A stretch of 64,000 bases of DNA from JAIVJZ01 sp036386515 (GTDB lineage: Bacteria; Acidobacteriota; Blastocatellia; Pyrinomonadales; Pyrinomonadaceae), in NCBI GenBank assembly GCA_036386515.1, contig DASVVO010000033.1, forward strand, positions 9,104 through 73,103, read 5' to 3'. Positions 8,102-16,431 of the stretch are shown here, one piece after another. A program made the position numbers and the translations under genes. The notes beneath the pieces are model-generated. The model was not told the DNA's origin and searched no databases. It worked only from the letters and a program-made list of their open reading frames with translations. How positions within the stretch are numbered: the stretch's first letter is position 1; each line of letters starts with the position of its first letter.

Positions 8102-9316
8102 GTGCCCGCAAGTGATTTGATCTACGATTGGAACGCGGTCGCGCCGTCGCACCCCGCGCCCGGCCGCCACATCGGCTTCGACGACGAGACGCTGCGCGAC
8201 GGGCTGCAATCGCCCTCCGTCTGCGAGCCTTCGGTCGAGCGTAAACTGGAACTCCTGCACCTGATGGACGACCTCAAGATCGACACGGCCGACATCGGCC
8301 TGCCGGGCGCGGGCGGCACGCACGCGGCGGGCGTCGAACGACTCGCGCGCGAGATCGCCGACGAGCGCATGCAGATTCGCCCGAACTGCGCCGCGCGCAC
8401 GCACGAAAACGACATCCGCCCCATCGTCGAAATCTCGCAGCGCGCAGGCATCGCCATCGAAGCCTGCACCTTCATCGGCTCGTCGCCCGTGCGCTTCTAC
8501 GCCGAAAACTGGACGCTCGACAAACTGCTCCAACTCACCGAAGACGCCATCAACTTCGCCGTCTCCGAGGGGCTGCCCGTCATGTACGTGACCGAAGACA
8601 CGACGCGCGCCGACCCGGAGACCATCCGCGCGCTCTACACGGCGGCCATCCGCGCGGGCGCGCGCGCCGTCTGCGTCTGCGACACCGTGGGGCATTCGAC
8701 GCCGGACGGGGCGCGCGCCGTCGTCCGCTTCGTCAAGGGCATCATCGAGGAACAGGGCGGCGGCATTCGTCTCGACTGGCACGGCCATCAGGATCGGGGC
8801 TTGGGCGTCATCAATTCCATCGCGGCGATCGAGGCCGGGGCGGATCAGGTACACGGCTCCGCGCTCGGCGTCGGCGAACGCGTCGGCAACACGCCGATGG
8901 ATCAACTCCTCGTCAATCTCAAACTCATGGGCTGGATCGACAACGACCTGTCCAAACTGCGCGACTACTGCCAGGCGGCCGAGTCGAGTTGCGGCTGGAC
9001 GATTCCCGTCAACTATCCCGTCTTCGGCCGCGACGCCTTCCGCACCGCCACGGGCGTCCACGCGGCGGCGGTCATCAAGAGTTTCAAGAAGGGCGACACG
9101 GAACTCGCCGACCTCATCTATTCGGGCGTGCCCGCCGGTCTGTTCGGCATGCGGCAGGTGATCGAAGTCGGCCCGATGAGCGGCAAATCAAACGTCGTCT
9201 ACTGGCTCGAATCGCGCGGCATCGAAGCGACCGACGAACGCGTCGGGCGCATCTTCGACCGCGCCAAGAGCGCGTCGGGCGTGCTCGGCGAAGAAGAGTT
9301 GCAGCAAATGGTTTAG
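8102..9316 (+). CDS. Isopropylmalate/homocitrate/citramalate synthase family enzyme
   Basis: A DRE-TIM metallolyase that condenses acetyl-CoA with a 2-oxo acid, in the LeuA/NifV/CimA group. DETLRDG (29-34) gives the metal and acid-base residues, HGH (His227, His229) the remaining metal ligands, and GERVGNTP (258-265) is the family signature. At 404 residues it has the synthase barrel and helical linker but lacks the long C-terminal allosteric domain of classical LeuA, so leucine feedback is unlikely and the substrate cannot be fixed from sequence. The GTG start is supported by GGAGGTGA (8088-8095) six bases upstream. No other leucine genes are nearby. The last base of its stop codon is the first base of the following repeat. 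Confidence 0.85.
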   Translation: MPASDLIYDWNAVAPSHPAPGRHIGFDDETLRDGLQSPSVCEPSVERKLELLHLMDDLKIDTADIGLPGAGGTHAAGVERLAREIADERMQIRPNCAARTHENDIRPIVEISQRAGIAIEACTFIGSSPVRFYAENWTLDKLLQLTEDAINFAVSEGLPVMYVTEDTTRADPETIRALYTAAIRAGARAVCVCDTVGHSTPDGARAVVRFVKGIIEEQGGGIRLDWHGHQDRGLGVINSIAAIEAGADQVHGSALGVGERVGNTPMDQLLVNLKLMGWIDNDLSKLRDYCQAAESSCGWTIPVNYPVFGRDAFRTATGVHAAAVIKSFKKGDTELADLIYSGVPAGLFGMRQVIEVGPMSGKSNVVYWLESRGIEATDERVGRIFDRAKSASGVLGEEELQQMV

Positions 9317-9393
9317 TGACGGGTGACAGGTGACGGGTGACAAGTTAAAGACAAGCAGTTTTAACTTGTCACCCGTCACCTGTCACCCGTCAC
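9316..9393. repeat. Heptamer inverted repeat (GTGACRG class)
   Basis: Units GTGACGG, GTGACAG, GTGACGG, GTGACAA form a perfect 34-nt arm (9316-9349) with its reverse complement at 9360-9393 and a 10-nt loop. It sits exactly between the stop codon of the upstream gene and the ATG at 9401. The long stem would be a strong processing or pausing structure. Confidence 0.92.
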
Positions 9394-9400
9394 CCTTCTT

Positions 9401-10624
9401 ATGTTTCCCACCAAGGCCATCGCTCCCGAACAAATCGTCCGCGACCTGCTCGCTTCGCCGCGGGTGCGGCAGGCGTTCGCACGCTTCGCGGAGCGCGCCG
9501 ACGAGATCACGCGCGAGCAGACGGCGATCTGCGAGATACCCGCGCCGCCCTTCGGCGAAGAGGCGCGCGCGGAATATCTGGCCGCGCGCTTCCGCCAGTG
9601 CGGACTCAAAGAGACGACGATTGACACGGAGGGCAACTGCATCGCGCTCCGGCGCGGGGCTAACCTGCACCCGCTGCTCGTCGTCAGCGCGCACCTCGAC
9701 ACGGTGTTTCCAGAGGGGACGAACTTCACCGTCCGGCGCGAGGGCGCGCGCCTGTTCGCGCCCGGCATCGCCGACGACGGCTGCGGCCTCGTCGCCCTGC
9801 TCGCGCTCGTCTGCGCCCTCGAAGAGGCCGCGCTTGAGACGCAAGGGTCGGTCTTGTTCGTCGGGACGGTGGGCGAGGAGGGCGAGGGAAACCTGCGGGG
9901 CGCGCGCCATCTCCTGACGGCGGGCGAATGGGCGCGCGAGATCGACGCCTTCGTCAGTCTCGACGGGCCGGGGCTGGAGGGCATCACGCATCGCGCCGTC
10001 GGCTCGCGTCGTTATCGCGTGCGGTGCGCGGGCGCGGGCGGTCATTCATGGGGCGACTTCGGCGTCCCCAACCCGGTGCATGCGCTGGGGCGCACCATCG
10101 CGCGGCTCATCTCTTATCCCGCGCCCGCGCGCCCGCGCACCACGTTCAACGTCGGTCGCGTCGAAGGCGGCGCGGGCGTCAACTGCATCGCGCAGGAGGC
10201 CGCGATGGACGTTGACCTGCGCTCCGAATCGCCCGCGGAATTGACGCGGCTCGACGCCTACTTCCGCCGCGCCGCCCGCGAAGCCGTCGAAGAAGAGAAT
10301 GCCACGCGCCGCGCCCAGACGCCGCGCCTCGAACTCGAAATGAAACTCATCGGCGACCGACCCGGCGGCGAGACGCCGAAAGACGCGCCGCTCGTGCGCC
10401 TCGCCGAAGCCGCCACGCGCGCGCTCGGCGCGGCGCCGCGCCTCGATTGTTCTTCCACCGATTCCAACATCGCCATCTCGCTCGGCGTGCCCGCCGTCAC
10501 CGTCGGCGCGGGCGGCCTCTCCGCCAACGCGCACACGCTCGACGAATGGTACGACCCGCGCGGGCGCGAACTCGCGCTCAACCGCGCGCTGCTCTTGTTG
10601 CTCGGAACGGTGGGGATGAAGTAG
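9401..10624 (+). CDS. M20 family zinc peptidase (PepT/CPG2-like)
   Basis: A 407-residue cocatalytic zinc aminopeptidase or carboxypeptidase of family M20. Expected ligands are visible: His98 in SAHLDTVFP, bridging Asp126 in GIADDGCG, Glu159-Glu160 in GEEGEG as catalytic base and ligand, Asp188 in SLDGPG, and the late His in NAHTLDEWYD. A dimerisation or lid domain lies between them (AGGHSWGDFG). There is no signal peptide, so it probably degrades imported di- or tripeptides in the cytoplasm, fitting the peptide importer encoded at 36-40 kb. No clear Shine-Dalgarno sequence precedes the ATG because a repeat cassette ends seven bases before it. Exact substrate specificity is open. Confidence 0.9.
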   Translation: MFPTKAIAPEQIVRDLLASPRVRQAFARFAERADEITREQTAICEIPAPPFGEEARAEYLAARFRQCGLKETTIDTEGNCIALRRGANLHPLLVVSAHLDTVFPEGTNFTVRREGARLFAPGIADDGCGLVALLALVCALEEAALETQGSVLFVGTVGEEGEGNLRGARHLLTAGEWAREIDAFVSLDGPGLEGITHRAVGSRRYRVRCAGAGGHSWGDFGVPNPVHALGRTIARLISYPAPARPRTTFNVGRVEGGAGVNCIAQEAAMDVDLRSESPAELTRLDAYFRRAAREAVEEENATRRAQTPRLELEMKLIGDRPGGETPKDAPLVRLAEAATRALGAAPRLDCSSTDSNIAISLGVPAVTVGAGGLSANAHTLDEWYDPRGRELALNRALLLLLGTVGMK

Positions 10625-10802
10625 AGGGGAAAGGGTAAGGGGGAAGGGGTAAAGGTCAAATACTAAATCAAAAAGCGGAGGCAGCATTCAACCGCTGCCT
10701 CCGCTTTTCTTTTCCTTTAACCTTTACCCCTTCCCCTTTGCCCGTTCCCCTGCGCTTGATCCTTTACCCCTTCCCCTTTGCCCGTTCCCCCTTGTTTTAA
10801 AT
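10625..10802. repeat. Heptamer cassette (GGGTAA class) with embedded terminator and 30-bp direct repeat
   Basis: Units GGGGAAA, GGGTAAG, GGGGAAG, GGGTAAA start right after the stop at 10624. After the hairpin at 10671-10708, pyrimidine-rich complementary units follow, including an exact 30-bp direct repeat at 10721-10750 and 10761-10790. The cassette fills the whole space between two convergent genes. Confidence 0.9.
10671..10708. terminator. Bidirectional intrinsic terminator
   Basis: A 15-bp perfect stem (AAAAGCGGAGGCAGC and complement), 8-nt loop and A/T tracts on both sides lie between the convergent M20 peptidase and DUF4388 genes. Confidence 0.9.
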
Positions 10803-11885
10803 TCAGTTGATCGGAATCGTCACCACGGTCGAACCGGCTTTGCCGGCGGGGAAGCGACGGCCGCGCGCGACGCGGACGGCGGTCGAGGCGTAGGCTTCCG
10901 CGCCGGGACTTGAGCCGACGACGGAGGTTTGCGTGACGCGTCCCGCTTCATCGTAAGTGATGCTCACGCGGACGGACTTCGGCCCCACGGCTGCGGGTTT
11001 CGGCGCGGCAGCTTCGGGCGTGGTCGCCTCGGCGGAGGCTTGCGCGGCGTCGGCTCGCTTCGCTTCCTGTAGTTTGCGTTGACGCTCCAGGCGCGCCTCG
11101 CGCTCGCGGCGGGCGAGGCGCGCGGCTTCTTCTCCGGCGGCTTCGGTCGTCGCGGCGTCGGCGTTCGTCTCGTTTGAGGCGGCAGGCGTTGCGCTCGCGC
11201 CGTCGTTCGCTTGAGCGTGTGTGGCGTCGGTCGCCGCCGCCGGTTGCGCGGCGGCGGGCGCGGAAGCGGCGTTGGAGGCCGCCGGCGCGGATGAACGCGT
11301 GAGACGCTTGCTGAGCGGGATGGCGGCCACGACGCAGGCGAGGACGAGCGCGGCGGCGACACCGGCGAACACCAGCTTGCTTCTCCCGCCGCCGTGCGTG
11401 GCTTCGAGAGTTTGCGAGAGGGGCAGCGGGGATGAGTTGTCCGCCGCCTGAGACGCGGCGGCTTTGGCTGCTTCTTGCGCCGCTTCCTCTTTCGCGGCCT
11501 CGATGCAGTTCAAGTATTCGATGGTGGCATCGTCAATTTCCTCTTCGGAGGCGAAGGCTTGCGAGGCGTCGGGCATGATGCCCTCGTCGATGCGGCGCAA
11601 GCCTTCGAGCACGACGCTCGCCCACGATTCCGTGATCGTGCGCCGCGAGGATTGCATCCCGGCGTTGAAGTCGAACGACGCGCTCGGCAAGGTCAGGGCG
11701 AAGAAGACGGCCTCCGTGCCGTTCAGCGCGCCGACTTTGGCGTCCACGAGGTCGCCGTCTTTGATGAAGAAGACGCCGGGGGCGAGCGCGTAGTCAACTT
11801 TCAATCGCCCGGTCTTGCGCTGGTTGCAGAAAAATTCGATCAACTCGCTTAGGGCGAGGTCGTTGAGTTGTCCGCTGAATGCCAT
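10803..11885 (-). CDS. DUF4388 domain protein fused to a TonB-C-like domain
   Basis: A 360-residue transmembrane protein. Residues 1-100 match the DUF4388/PATAN-type pattern (FSGQLNDLALSELIEFFCNQRKTGRLKV, then FFIKDGDLVDAKVG), a domain usually found in cytoplasmic signalling proteins. One membrane helix lies at about 171-190, followed by a long Ala/Thr/Glu-rich linker with coiled-coil character. The last 60 residues (SVRVSITYDEAGRVTQTSVVGSSPGAEAYA to VVTIPIN) look like a TonB C-terminal domain. The topology places a cytoplasmic sensor domain and a periplasmic TonB-like domain in one chain. It starts 42 bases downstream of the stop of another TonB-C protein in the same direction, so both are likely co-transcribed. 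Function unknown. Confidence 0.78.
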   Translation of the reverse strand: MAFSGQLNDLALSELIEFFCNQRKTGRLKVDYALAPGVFFIKDGDLVDAKVGALNGTEAVFFALTLPSASFDFNAGMQSSRRTITESWASVVLEGLRRIDEGIMPDASQAFASEEEIDDATIEYLNCIEAAKEEAAQEAAKAAASQAADNSSPLPLSQTLEATHGGGRSKLVFAGVAAALVLACVVAAIPLSKRLTRSSAPAASNAASAPAAAQPAAATDATHAQANDGASATPAASNETNADAATTEAAGEEAARLARREREARLERQRKLQEAKRADAAQASAEATTPEAAAPKPAAVGPKSVRVSITYDEAGRVTQTSVVGSSPGAEAYASTAVRVARGRRFPAGKAGSTVVTIPIN

Positions 11886-11927
11886 CTGTTTTTGATCCTT
11901 CGGTGTGTCGGGGAATAGAAGTGCAGA

Positions 11928-13196
11928 TCAGAGTGAGAAGTTGTAGTTGATGACGCCGGAGACGCGCACCGGCTGGCCGGAGAGCAGCGCGGGCGTAAAC
12001 TTCGCCTGGCGCGCGGCGCGTTCGGCGGCGGCGCGCAGCATCTCCGGGCCGCTCACGGCGCGCGCGCCGATGACTTTGCCCGACACGTCAACCACCACTT
12101 CGACCGTGACGACGCCCATGATCTGCGCGCGGCGCGCCGTGTCCGGGTAGAGGGGCTTCGGCATCTCGATCGCTTTGCCGTTCAGCACGCCGCCGGTGAC
12201 GGGGCGCAGAGAGGCTTTGACGACGGGCTTCACGGGCGGCGGGGGAGGCGCGTCGGCGTCGTTGGTCTTGACGACGGGCGCGTCGCCGCCGTTTGCGGCG
12301 GCCAACGCGGCTGCGTTCGGCAGGCCGAGCGTAAGCGTCGCGGAGGAGGAGGTGACGCCCGCGCCGGAACTCGCGGGCGGCGCGGGCGCGTTCGGCGCGC
12401 GCTTGGCGGCCGTGTTTGAGGCGTTGTTGGCCGCCGTTTTAGACGCTGAGGCCGCAGACGTTGAAGCCGCAGACGTGGGAGCCGCCGCGTGCGCGCTCGT
12501 GGGCATGGCAGTCGGCTTCGGCTGCGAGGCGGACGGATCGGGCTTGGCGGGAGCGGCCGGTTTATTGTCCGTCGTCAGGGCGGCGGGCGTGATCTGGGCG
12601 GCGGCGTTCGTGTTGTTGGCGAGGGCGGCCGTCTGGAGTTTTTTGGCGGTGGCGTCTTCGAGATAGTAAGCGATGATGCGATAGGTCACTTCGGTCGGCT
12701 CGAAACTCATCTGGCCGTTTTCGATGACGGCCACGGAGGTCGTCATCCGCGTCCAGTTGCCCATCGCGTCGAACTCGTATTCATACTTCTCTTTGCTCAA
12801 CACCGAGCCGTCCGCGTTGGAGAGGGTCATCTCGACGATGTTGCCGCGGTCGTCGTACTGGTAAACTTCCTTGCCCGTAAGCGAGCCGCCCGCGCCGAGG
12901 AAATAGGCGGTGTCAATCTTCGCCCCCTTCATGTCATAGGTCGCCGTCTCCAGGACGACGCGCGCCCCTTCGGTCAGCTTCCCGCCCTTGCTCACCAGTT
13001 TCGAGGTCTCGGTGCGAACGCGCCTGACGGGGCCTTGCAGGCCGTCGCGGTTGCGGTCGTTCTCGGTGTCGCCCGCGTGGGAGGAGAGGGGCGAGGCCAG
13101 CAGAGCCGCGGGCAGACGATGCGCCGTCGCGGCGGCGGAGACGTTGAGCGCGAGGAGGAACAGGGCGGAGAGCAGAAAGGGGATGCTTTTGCGCAT
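11928..13196 (-). CDS. Exported TonB C-terminal domain protein
   Basis: A 422-residue exported protein. The signal peptide (about 1-24) is followed by a region with YD-type repeats (TYDMKGAKIDTAYFLGAGGSLTGKEVYQYDDRGNIVEM), an Ala/Pro/Thr-rich linker, and a C-terminal TonB domain of about 80 residues (PLYPDTARRAQIMGVVTVEVVVD, ending INYNFSL). Typical TonB proteins are anchored by an uncleaved N-terminal helix; here the N-terminus could be cleaved, so it may not energise receptors and may instead be an envelope protein with a TonB-like fold. The ATG at 13196 is used because the signal sequence starts there; the frame opens five codons earlier. Probably the first gene of an operon with the DUF4388 fusion. 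Confidence 0.75.
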   Translation of the reverse strand: MRKSIPFLLSALFLLALNVSAAATAHRLPAALLASPLSSHAGDTENDRNRDGLQGPVRRVRTETSKLVSKGGKLTEGARVVLETATYDMKGAKIDTAYFLGAGGSLTGKEVYQYDDRGNIVEMTLSNADGSVLSKEKYEYEFDAMGNWTRMTTSVAVIENGQMSFEPTEVTYRIIAYYLEDATAKKLQTAALANNTNAAAQITPAALTTDNKPAAPAKPDPSASQPKPTAMPTSAHAAAPTSAASTSAASASKTAANNASNTAAKRAPNAPAPPASSGAGVTSSSATLTLGLPNAAALAAANGGDAPVVKTNDADAPPPPPVKPVVKASLRPVTGGVLNGKAIEMPKPLYPDTARRAQIMGVVTVEVVVDVSGKVIGARAVSGPEMLRAAAERAARQAKFTPALLSGQPVRVSGVINYNFSL

Positions 13197-13573
13197 GGCG
13201 ATAGACTCCAAAAGTGTTGTGTTTGGTGAGGCGGAAATTTCAACGGGCAGGCTTCGCCGGTTCGACTCGAACCCTCAGCGTCTCGCTCGCGGAAATACTC
13301 GGACGGGCGCGCGGGGAAAGACGCGTTGACGACCGACGACAGCCGCACGGGGGCGTGTGCAAGCTATTCAACTTTGTTCCGGTATGCGTTCTGGACGGTT
13401 CGTCCGGCGGGGCATGGATTTTGTTTGAGTCACCCGCTCGCGCTGCTGTGGTAGCAGCGAAATTAGTATGACACGTTTAAACAAATTTTGTCTAGGCTAA
13501 ACTTCGTCGTCACACGGATTCGTGGAAATGACGGATTTGGCGGGAAAAACGCGGGCGCGGGCGCAAACTTCGT
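13197..13573. other. Intergenic region upstream of the TonB-C gene
   Basis: No convincing gene. On the minus strand TAGACA (13490-13495) and CATACT (13466-13471) are 18 bp apart and could be a weak promoter for the gene starting at 13196, although this would leave a leader of about 260 bases. No repeat cassette is seen here. Confidence 0.3.
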
Positions 13574-14602
13574 CTAGGGCGCAAAGAGGGATGAGGCGCG
13601 TTCGGCGGTGAGGGCGGAGCGCGTCGCGGTGTAAGCCTCGCCGGTCGTGATGTCGCCAATGGCCTGCTTATGGAGCACGCGATGGCGTTCGCCGGGCGGG
13701 ACGTAGGCGTCGAGCATGGGATGTTCGCTCATCAGGATGACGACGGGCGTGCCGACGGCCGCCGCGATGTGCATCGGCCCCGTGTCGTTTGAGACGAAGA
13801 CGGACATGCGCGCGGCGGCGGCGGCGAGTTGGGGCACGGTGAGGCGGTCGAGGATGATCGCGGAACGCGGAAATTCGGCGCGCATCGCCTTGACGAGCGC
13901 GCGCTCCTCCGGCCCGGCGAAGACGACCGTGCGCACGCCGTCGTTGTTTTCGAGGCGCAGGGCGAGTTCGGCGAAGCGCGCGAGCGGCCAGCAGCGGCTC
14001 GGATGCCCCGCGCCGGGAAACATCCCGACGAGCGGCGCGTCCTGCCCGGCGCGCGCGCCGCGCAGCAACTCGTCAACGGCGCGCACCTCTTCCGCGCGCA
14101 CCGGCAGGCGCGGCACGCGCGCCACCTGGCCGACGCCGAGCGGCGCAACCACATCCAGATAACGATCCACGGCGTGCTTCGCGCGATCTTCGAGCGGCGG
14201 GCGCGGGCGAAAGTTTGAGAGGAAGTCGAGCGAGCGGGTGGGGCGTCGGCCGTAGAGCCGGGTTCCCGCGCCGGACAGGAAGCCGAGCAGGTTAGTCTCG
14301 GACAAGCTGTGCAGGTCTATGACGAAATCGAAGCGGCGCGCGCGCACCTCTCGGACGAGCCGCGCGATGCGCCACACGGAGACGGGCTTCGACCCGTCGC
14401 GCAAACTCACACGATCCACGACGAGCGTGTCGTTCGCCGCGTTCGACATCTCGACGATCTGCCGCCCCGGCTTCCCCACGGCCACCGTGATGCGCGCGCG
14501 CGGAAACTTCGCGCGCACGGCGTGCAGCGCGGGCAGGCTCAAGACCACGTCGCCGAGTTGGCCGAAGTCTATGACGAGAATGTTCTGCGGCTCGAAGTTC
14601 AT
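13574..14602 (-). CDS. Glycosyltransferase family 9 (heptosyltransferase-like)
   Basis: A 342-residue GT9 enzyme of the ADP-heptose:LPS heptosyltransferase type, expected at the cytoplasmic face of the inner membrane in lipopolysaccharide core or other envelope glycan synthesis. The N-terminal GDVVLSLPALHAVRAKFP pattern and the C-terminal VFVSNDTGPMHIAAAVGTPVV motif (nucleotide-sugar binding Asp-Thr-Gly-Pro-x-His) are typical, and MFPGAGHPSRCWPLARFAEL is the usual mid-protein phosphate-binding stretch. Two adjacent possible starts exist (GTG at 14605 and ATG at 14602); the ATG is preferred. The presence of such an enzyme supports an outer membrane. No other LPS genes are adjacent. Confidence 0.9.
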   Translation of the reverse strand: MNFEPQNILVIDFGQLGDVVLSLPALHAVRAKFPRARITVAVGKPGRQIVEMSNAANDTLVVDRVSLRDGSKPVSVWRIARLVREVRARRFDFVIDLHSLSETNLLGFLSGAGTRLYGRRPTRSLDFLSNFRPRPPLEDRAKHAVDRYLDVVAPLGVGQVARVPRLPVRAEEVRAVDELLRGARAGQDAPLVGMFPGAGHPSRCWPLARFAELALRLENNDGVRTVVFAGPEERALVKAMRAEFPRSAIILDRLTVPQLAAAAARMSVFVSNDTGPMHIAAAVGTPVVILMSEHPMLDAYVPPGERHRVLHKQAIGDITTGEAYTATRSALTAERASSLFAP

Positions 14603-14701
14603 CACGCGAAAGTTAATGATAACAGTTTGACGCTTGCGCTTCGACGCGCCGACCCGACGCAGGGCGCGCGTGCGGCTCTTGGTCGCGGTTCAAGGCGCGT
14701 T

Positions 14702-15121
14702 TTAAATTCCCGCCGTGTTCATCAAGACGACGCGCCAGCCGTCGGGGTCTGCGAAGGTCAGGCCGCGCTCGTTCCAGTAAGGGTTCTCGGGCGCGACCGC
14801 CGCATAGCCCAACGCGGCGAGCCGCGCCGCGATGCGCTCAATGGCGGCGCGTTCGGGAATGTAGAGGACGAGCAGATTGTCCGCGCCCGGCGGCGGGTAG
14901 TGCGCGCCGCGCGCCGCTTCGTGCTCGGTGAATTCCAGGTGATAAGCGTTGCCGGGGAGTCCGAGCATGAGGCCGGAATAACCGGCGTGCCCCGCGAAAG
15001 AATTGATCACTTCGAGGCCGATCCCTTCGCAGTAAAATTTCTTCAACTCACTGAGGCGACCCGTCGGGCGCGCGACGCGCACCTGCGCCACCGGCAAATT
15101 CTCAGGCCATTCTCGGTTCAT
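14702..15121 (-). CDS. VOC (glyoxalase/dioxygenase superfamily) protein
   Basis: A 139-residue single vicinal-oxygen-chelate protein: VAQVRVARPTGRLSELKKFYCEGIGLEVI opens the first beta-alpha-beta-beta-beta module and YHLEFTEHEA holds the likely Glu ligand; the second module ends FADPDGWRVVLMN. Members include glyoxalase I, fosfomycin-type resistance proteins and dioxygenases, and the actual activity cannot be told. The start is uncertain: the frame is open to 15256, but the homologous core begins just after the ATG at 15121; the ATG at 15172 is a second option. The longer version would overlap the divergent gene starting at 15234. Confidence 0.82.
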   Translation of the reverse strand: MNREWPENLPVAQVRVARPTGRLSELKKFYCEGIGLEVINSFAGHAGYSGLMLGLPGNAYHLEFTEHEAARGAHYPPPGADNLLVLYIPERAAIERIAARLAALGYAAVAPENPYWNERGLTFADPDGWRVVLMNTAGI

Positions 15122-15233
15122 CAATTTCGCCCCGCCGCCGCTTCCGCCGGCGTGCGCGGGATCGCCCTCCATCTCGCCGTCAGGGTAGCAGATGTTATAG
15201 TAGATTTTAAGGAAGCGAACGGGCAGAGGGACG

Positions 15234-16301
15234 ATGGACACTTTAATCAAGATCATCTACATCGGCGTCGGCGGCACGGCCGTCGTCATCGCGTGCGTCT
15301 ATCTAATCTGGCGCGCGAAATCCGTCTACAAGCTCAGGCGCGCCGGGCCGCCGCCGCAACGCGCTCACCGCAAGAGCCTCTGGCGCGACCCCGGCGCGGT
15401 CGAACAACTCGACTTTTACGCAGGCCCCGGCGGACGGGACGGCGCGCCCGTCCCGCCCTTCCAGTTCGTCGCCGAACACTCGACGGGGTCGAATCCCTGC
15501 GTCTCCGTGCGCGATGCGCGCGGGCGCGTCTGGCGCGTGAAATGGGGCGACGAGGTGCAATCCGAAACCTTCGCCACGCGCCTGGCGTGGGCGGCCGGTT
15601 ACTACGTCGAAGTGGCCTACTTCATTCCCGAAGGCCGCATCGAAGGCGCGGCGGAACTGACGCGGGCGCGCGAGTGCGTCGGCGAGGATTGCAAGTTTGC
15701 CGACGCGCGTTTCGAACTCGACGAGGAAGGCGTGACGAAACTTTTCGACGAGCACGGGTGGGCGTGGGACGACAATCCCTTTGTCGGCACGCGCGAACTC
15801 AACGGGCTGAAGATCATGTTGATGCTCACGTCGAACTGGGACAACAAAGATGTGCGCGACGTGGCGCGCGGCTCGAACACGGCCGTCTTCGAGTACGCGC
15901 TCGCGGGCGGCCTCGTCGAAGCGCGTTATTTGATCATCGATTGGGGCGCGTCGATGGGCAAGTGGGGCAGCAATTTGTTTCGCAGCAAGTGGGACGCGGC
16001 CGGCTACGAGGCGCAGACGCCGGAGTTCGTGACCGGGGTGCAGAACGGCCTCGTCCAGTGGAACTACATCGGCCAGCGGACGGCGGAAGCGCGCGAAGAG
16101 ATCGGCGTGGCGGACGTGCGCTGGTTCTACCAATACGCCGGGCGCATCACGGACGCGCAACTCCGCGACGGCCTGCGCGCCAGCGGCGCAAACGACGAAG
16201 AGATGGCCGCCTTCACCAGAGCCATCCGCGCCCGCCTCGACACGCTGAAACGAATCAGCGAAGAGAACGAAGAAAAGCCGTCAGTGGTCAGTAGTCAGTA
16301 A
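15234..16301 (+). CDS. Membrane-anchored protein with kinase-like sequence motifs
   Basis: I do not recognise a named family. The 355-residue protein has one membrane helix (about 5-26) and a large domain beyond it. Three short motifs resemble an atypical kinase: VKWGDE (Lys103) followed by Glu111 in a helix, TSNWDNKDVRD (Asp203, Asp206) where a catalytic loop would sit, and YLIIDWGAS (Asp236) where a metal-binding DFG-like motif would sit. The order and spacing suit kinases related to lipopolysaccharide or HipA/FAM20 types, but this is inference. It is convergent with a tyrosine-phosphatase-like gene. Its last residues (VVSSQ) are encoded by the heptamer cassette, so the native end may have been replaced. 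Confidence 0.7.
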   Translation: MDTLIKIIYIGVGGTAVVIACVYLIWRAKSVYKLRRAGPPPQRAHRKSLWRDPGAVEQLDFYAGPGGRDGAPVPPFQFVAEHSTGSNPCVSVRDARGRVWRVKWGDEVQSETFATRLAWAAGYYVEVAYFIPEGRIEGAAELTRARECVGEDCKFADARFELDEEGVTKLFDEHGWAWDDNPFVGTRELNGLKIMLMLTSNWDNKDVRDVARGSNTAVFEYALAGGLVEARYLIIDWGASMGKWGSNLFRSKWDAAGYEAQTPEFVTGVQNGLVQWNYIGQRTAEAREEIGVADVRWFYQYAGRITDAQLRDGLRASGANDEEMAAFTRAIRARLDTLKRISEENEEKPSVVSSQ

Positions 16302-16431
16302 TCCGTTGTCCGTGGTCAGTAGTCAGTAGTCCGTGGTCAGTTGTTCAATCCACATCTTTAGTAACTTGCGTGATTGCCACATGCAACTGACCACTGACCA
16401 CTGACCACCGACTACTGACTACTGACAATTT
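16283..16431. repeat. Heptamer inverted-repeat cassette overlapping two gene ends
   Basis: Units GTCAGTG, GTCAGTA, ATCCGTT, GTCCGTG, GTCAGTT run from 16283 to about 16346; the complementary series (ACTGACC, ACTGACT and so on) runs from about 16384 to 16431. The two arms supply the last codons (VSSQ plus stop) of both convergent genes ending at 16301 and 16412. Confidence 0.92.

Noticed and set aside
13255..13290. GGTTCGACTCGAACC-like string as a tRNA T-arm
   Set aside because: No matching acceptor or anticodon stem could be found around it.
16283..16431. Regularly spaced short repeats as a CRISPR array
   Set aside because: Units are 7 nt without unique spacers, in inverted arms, and there are no cas genes.
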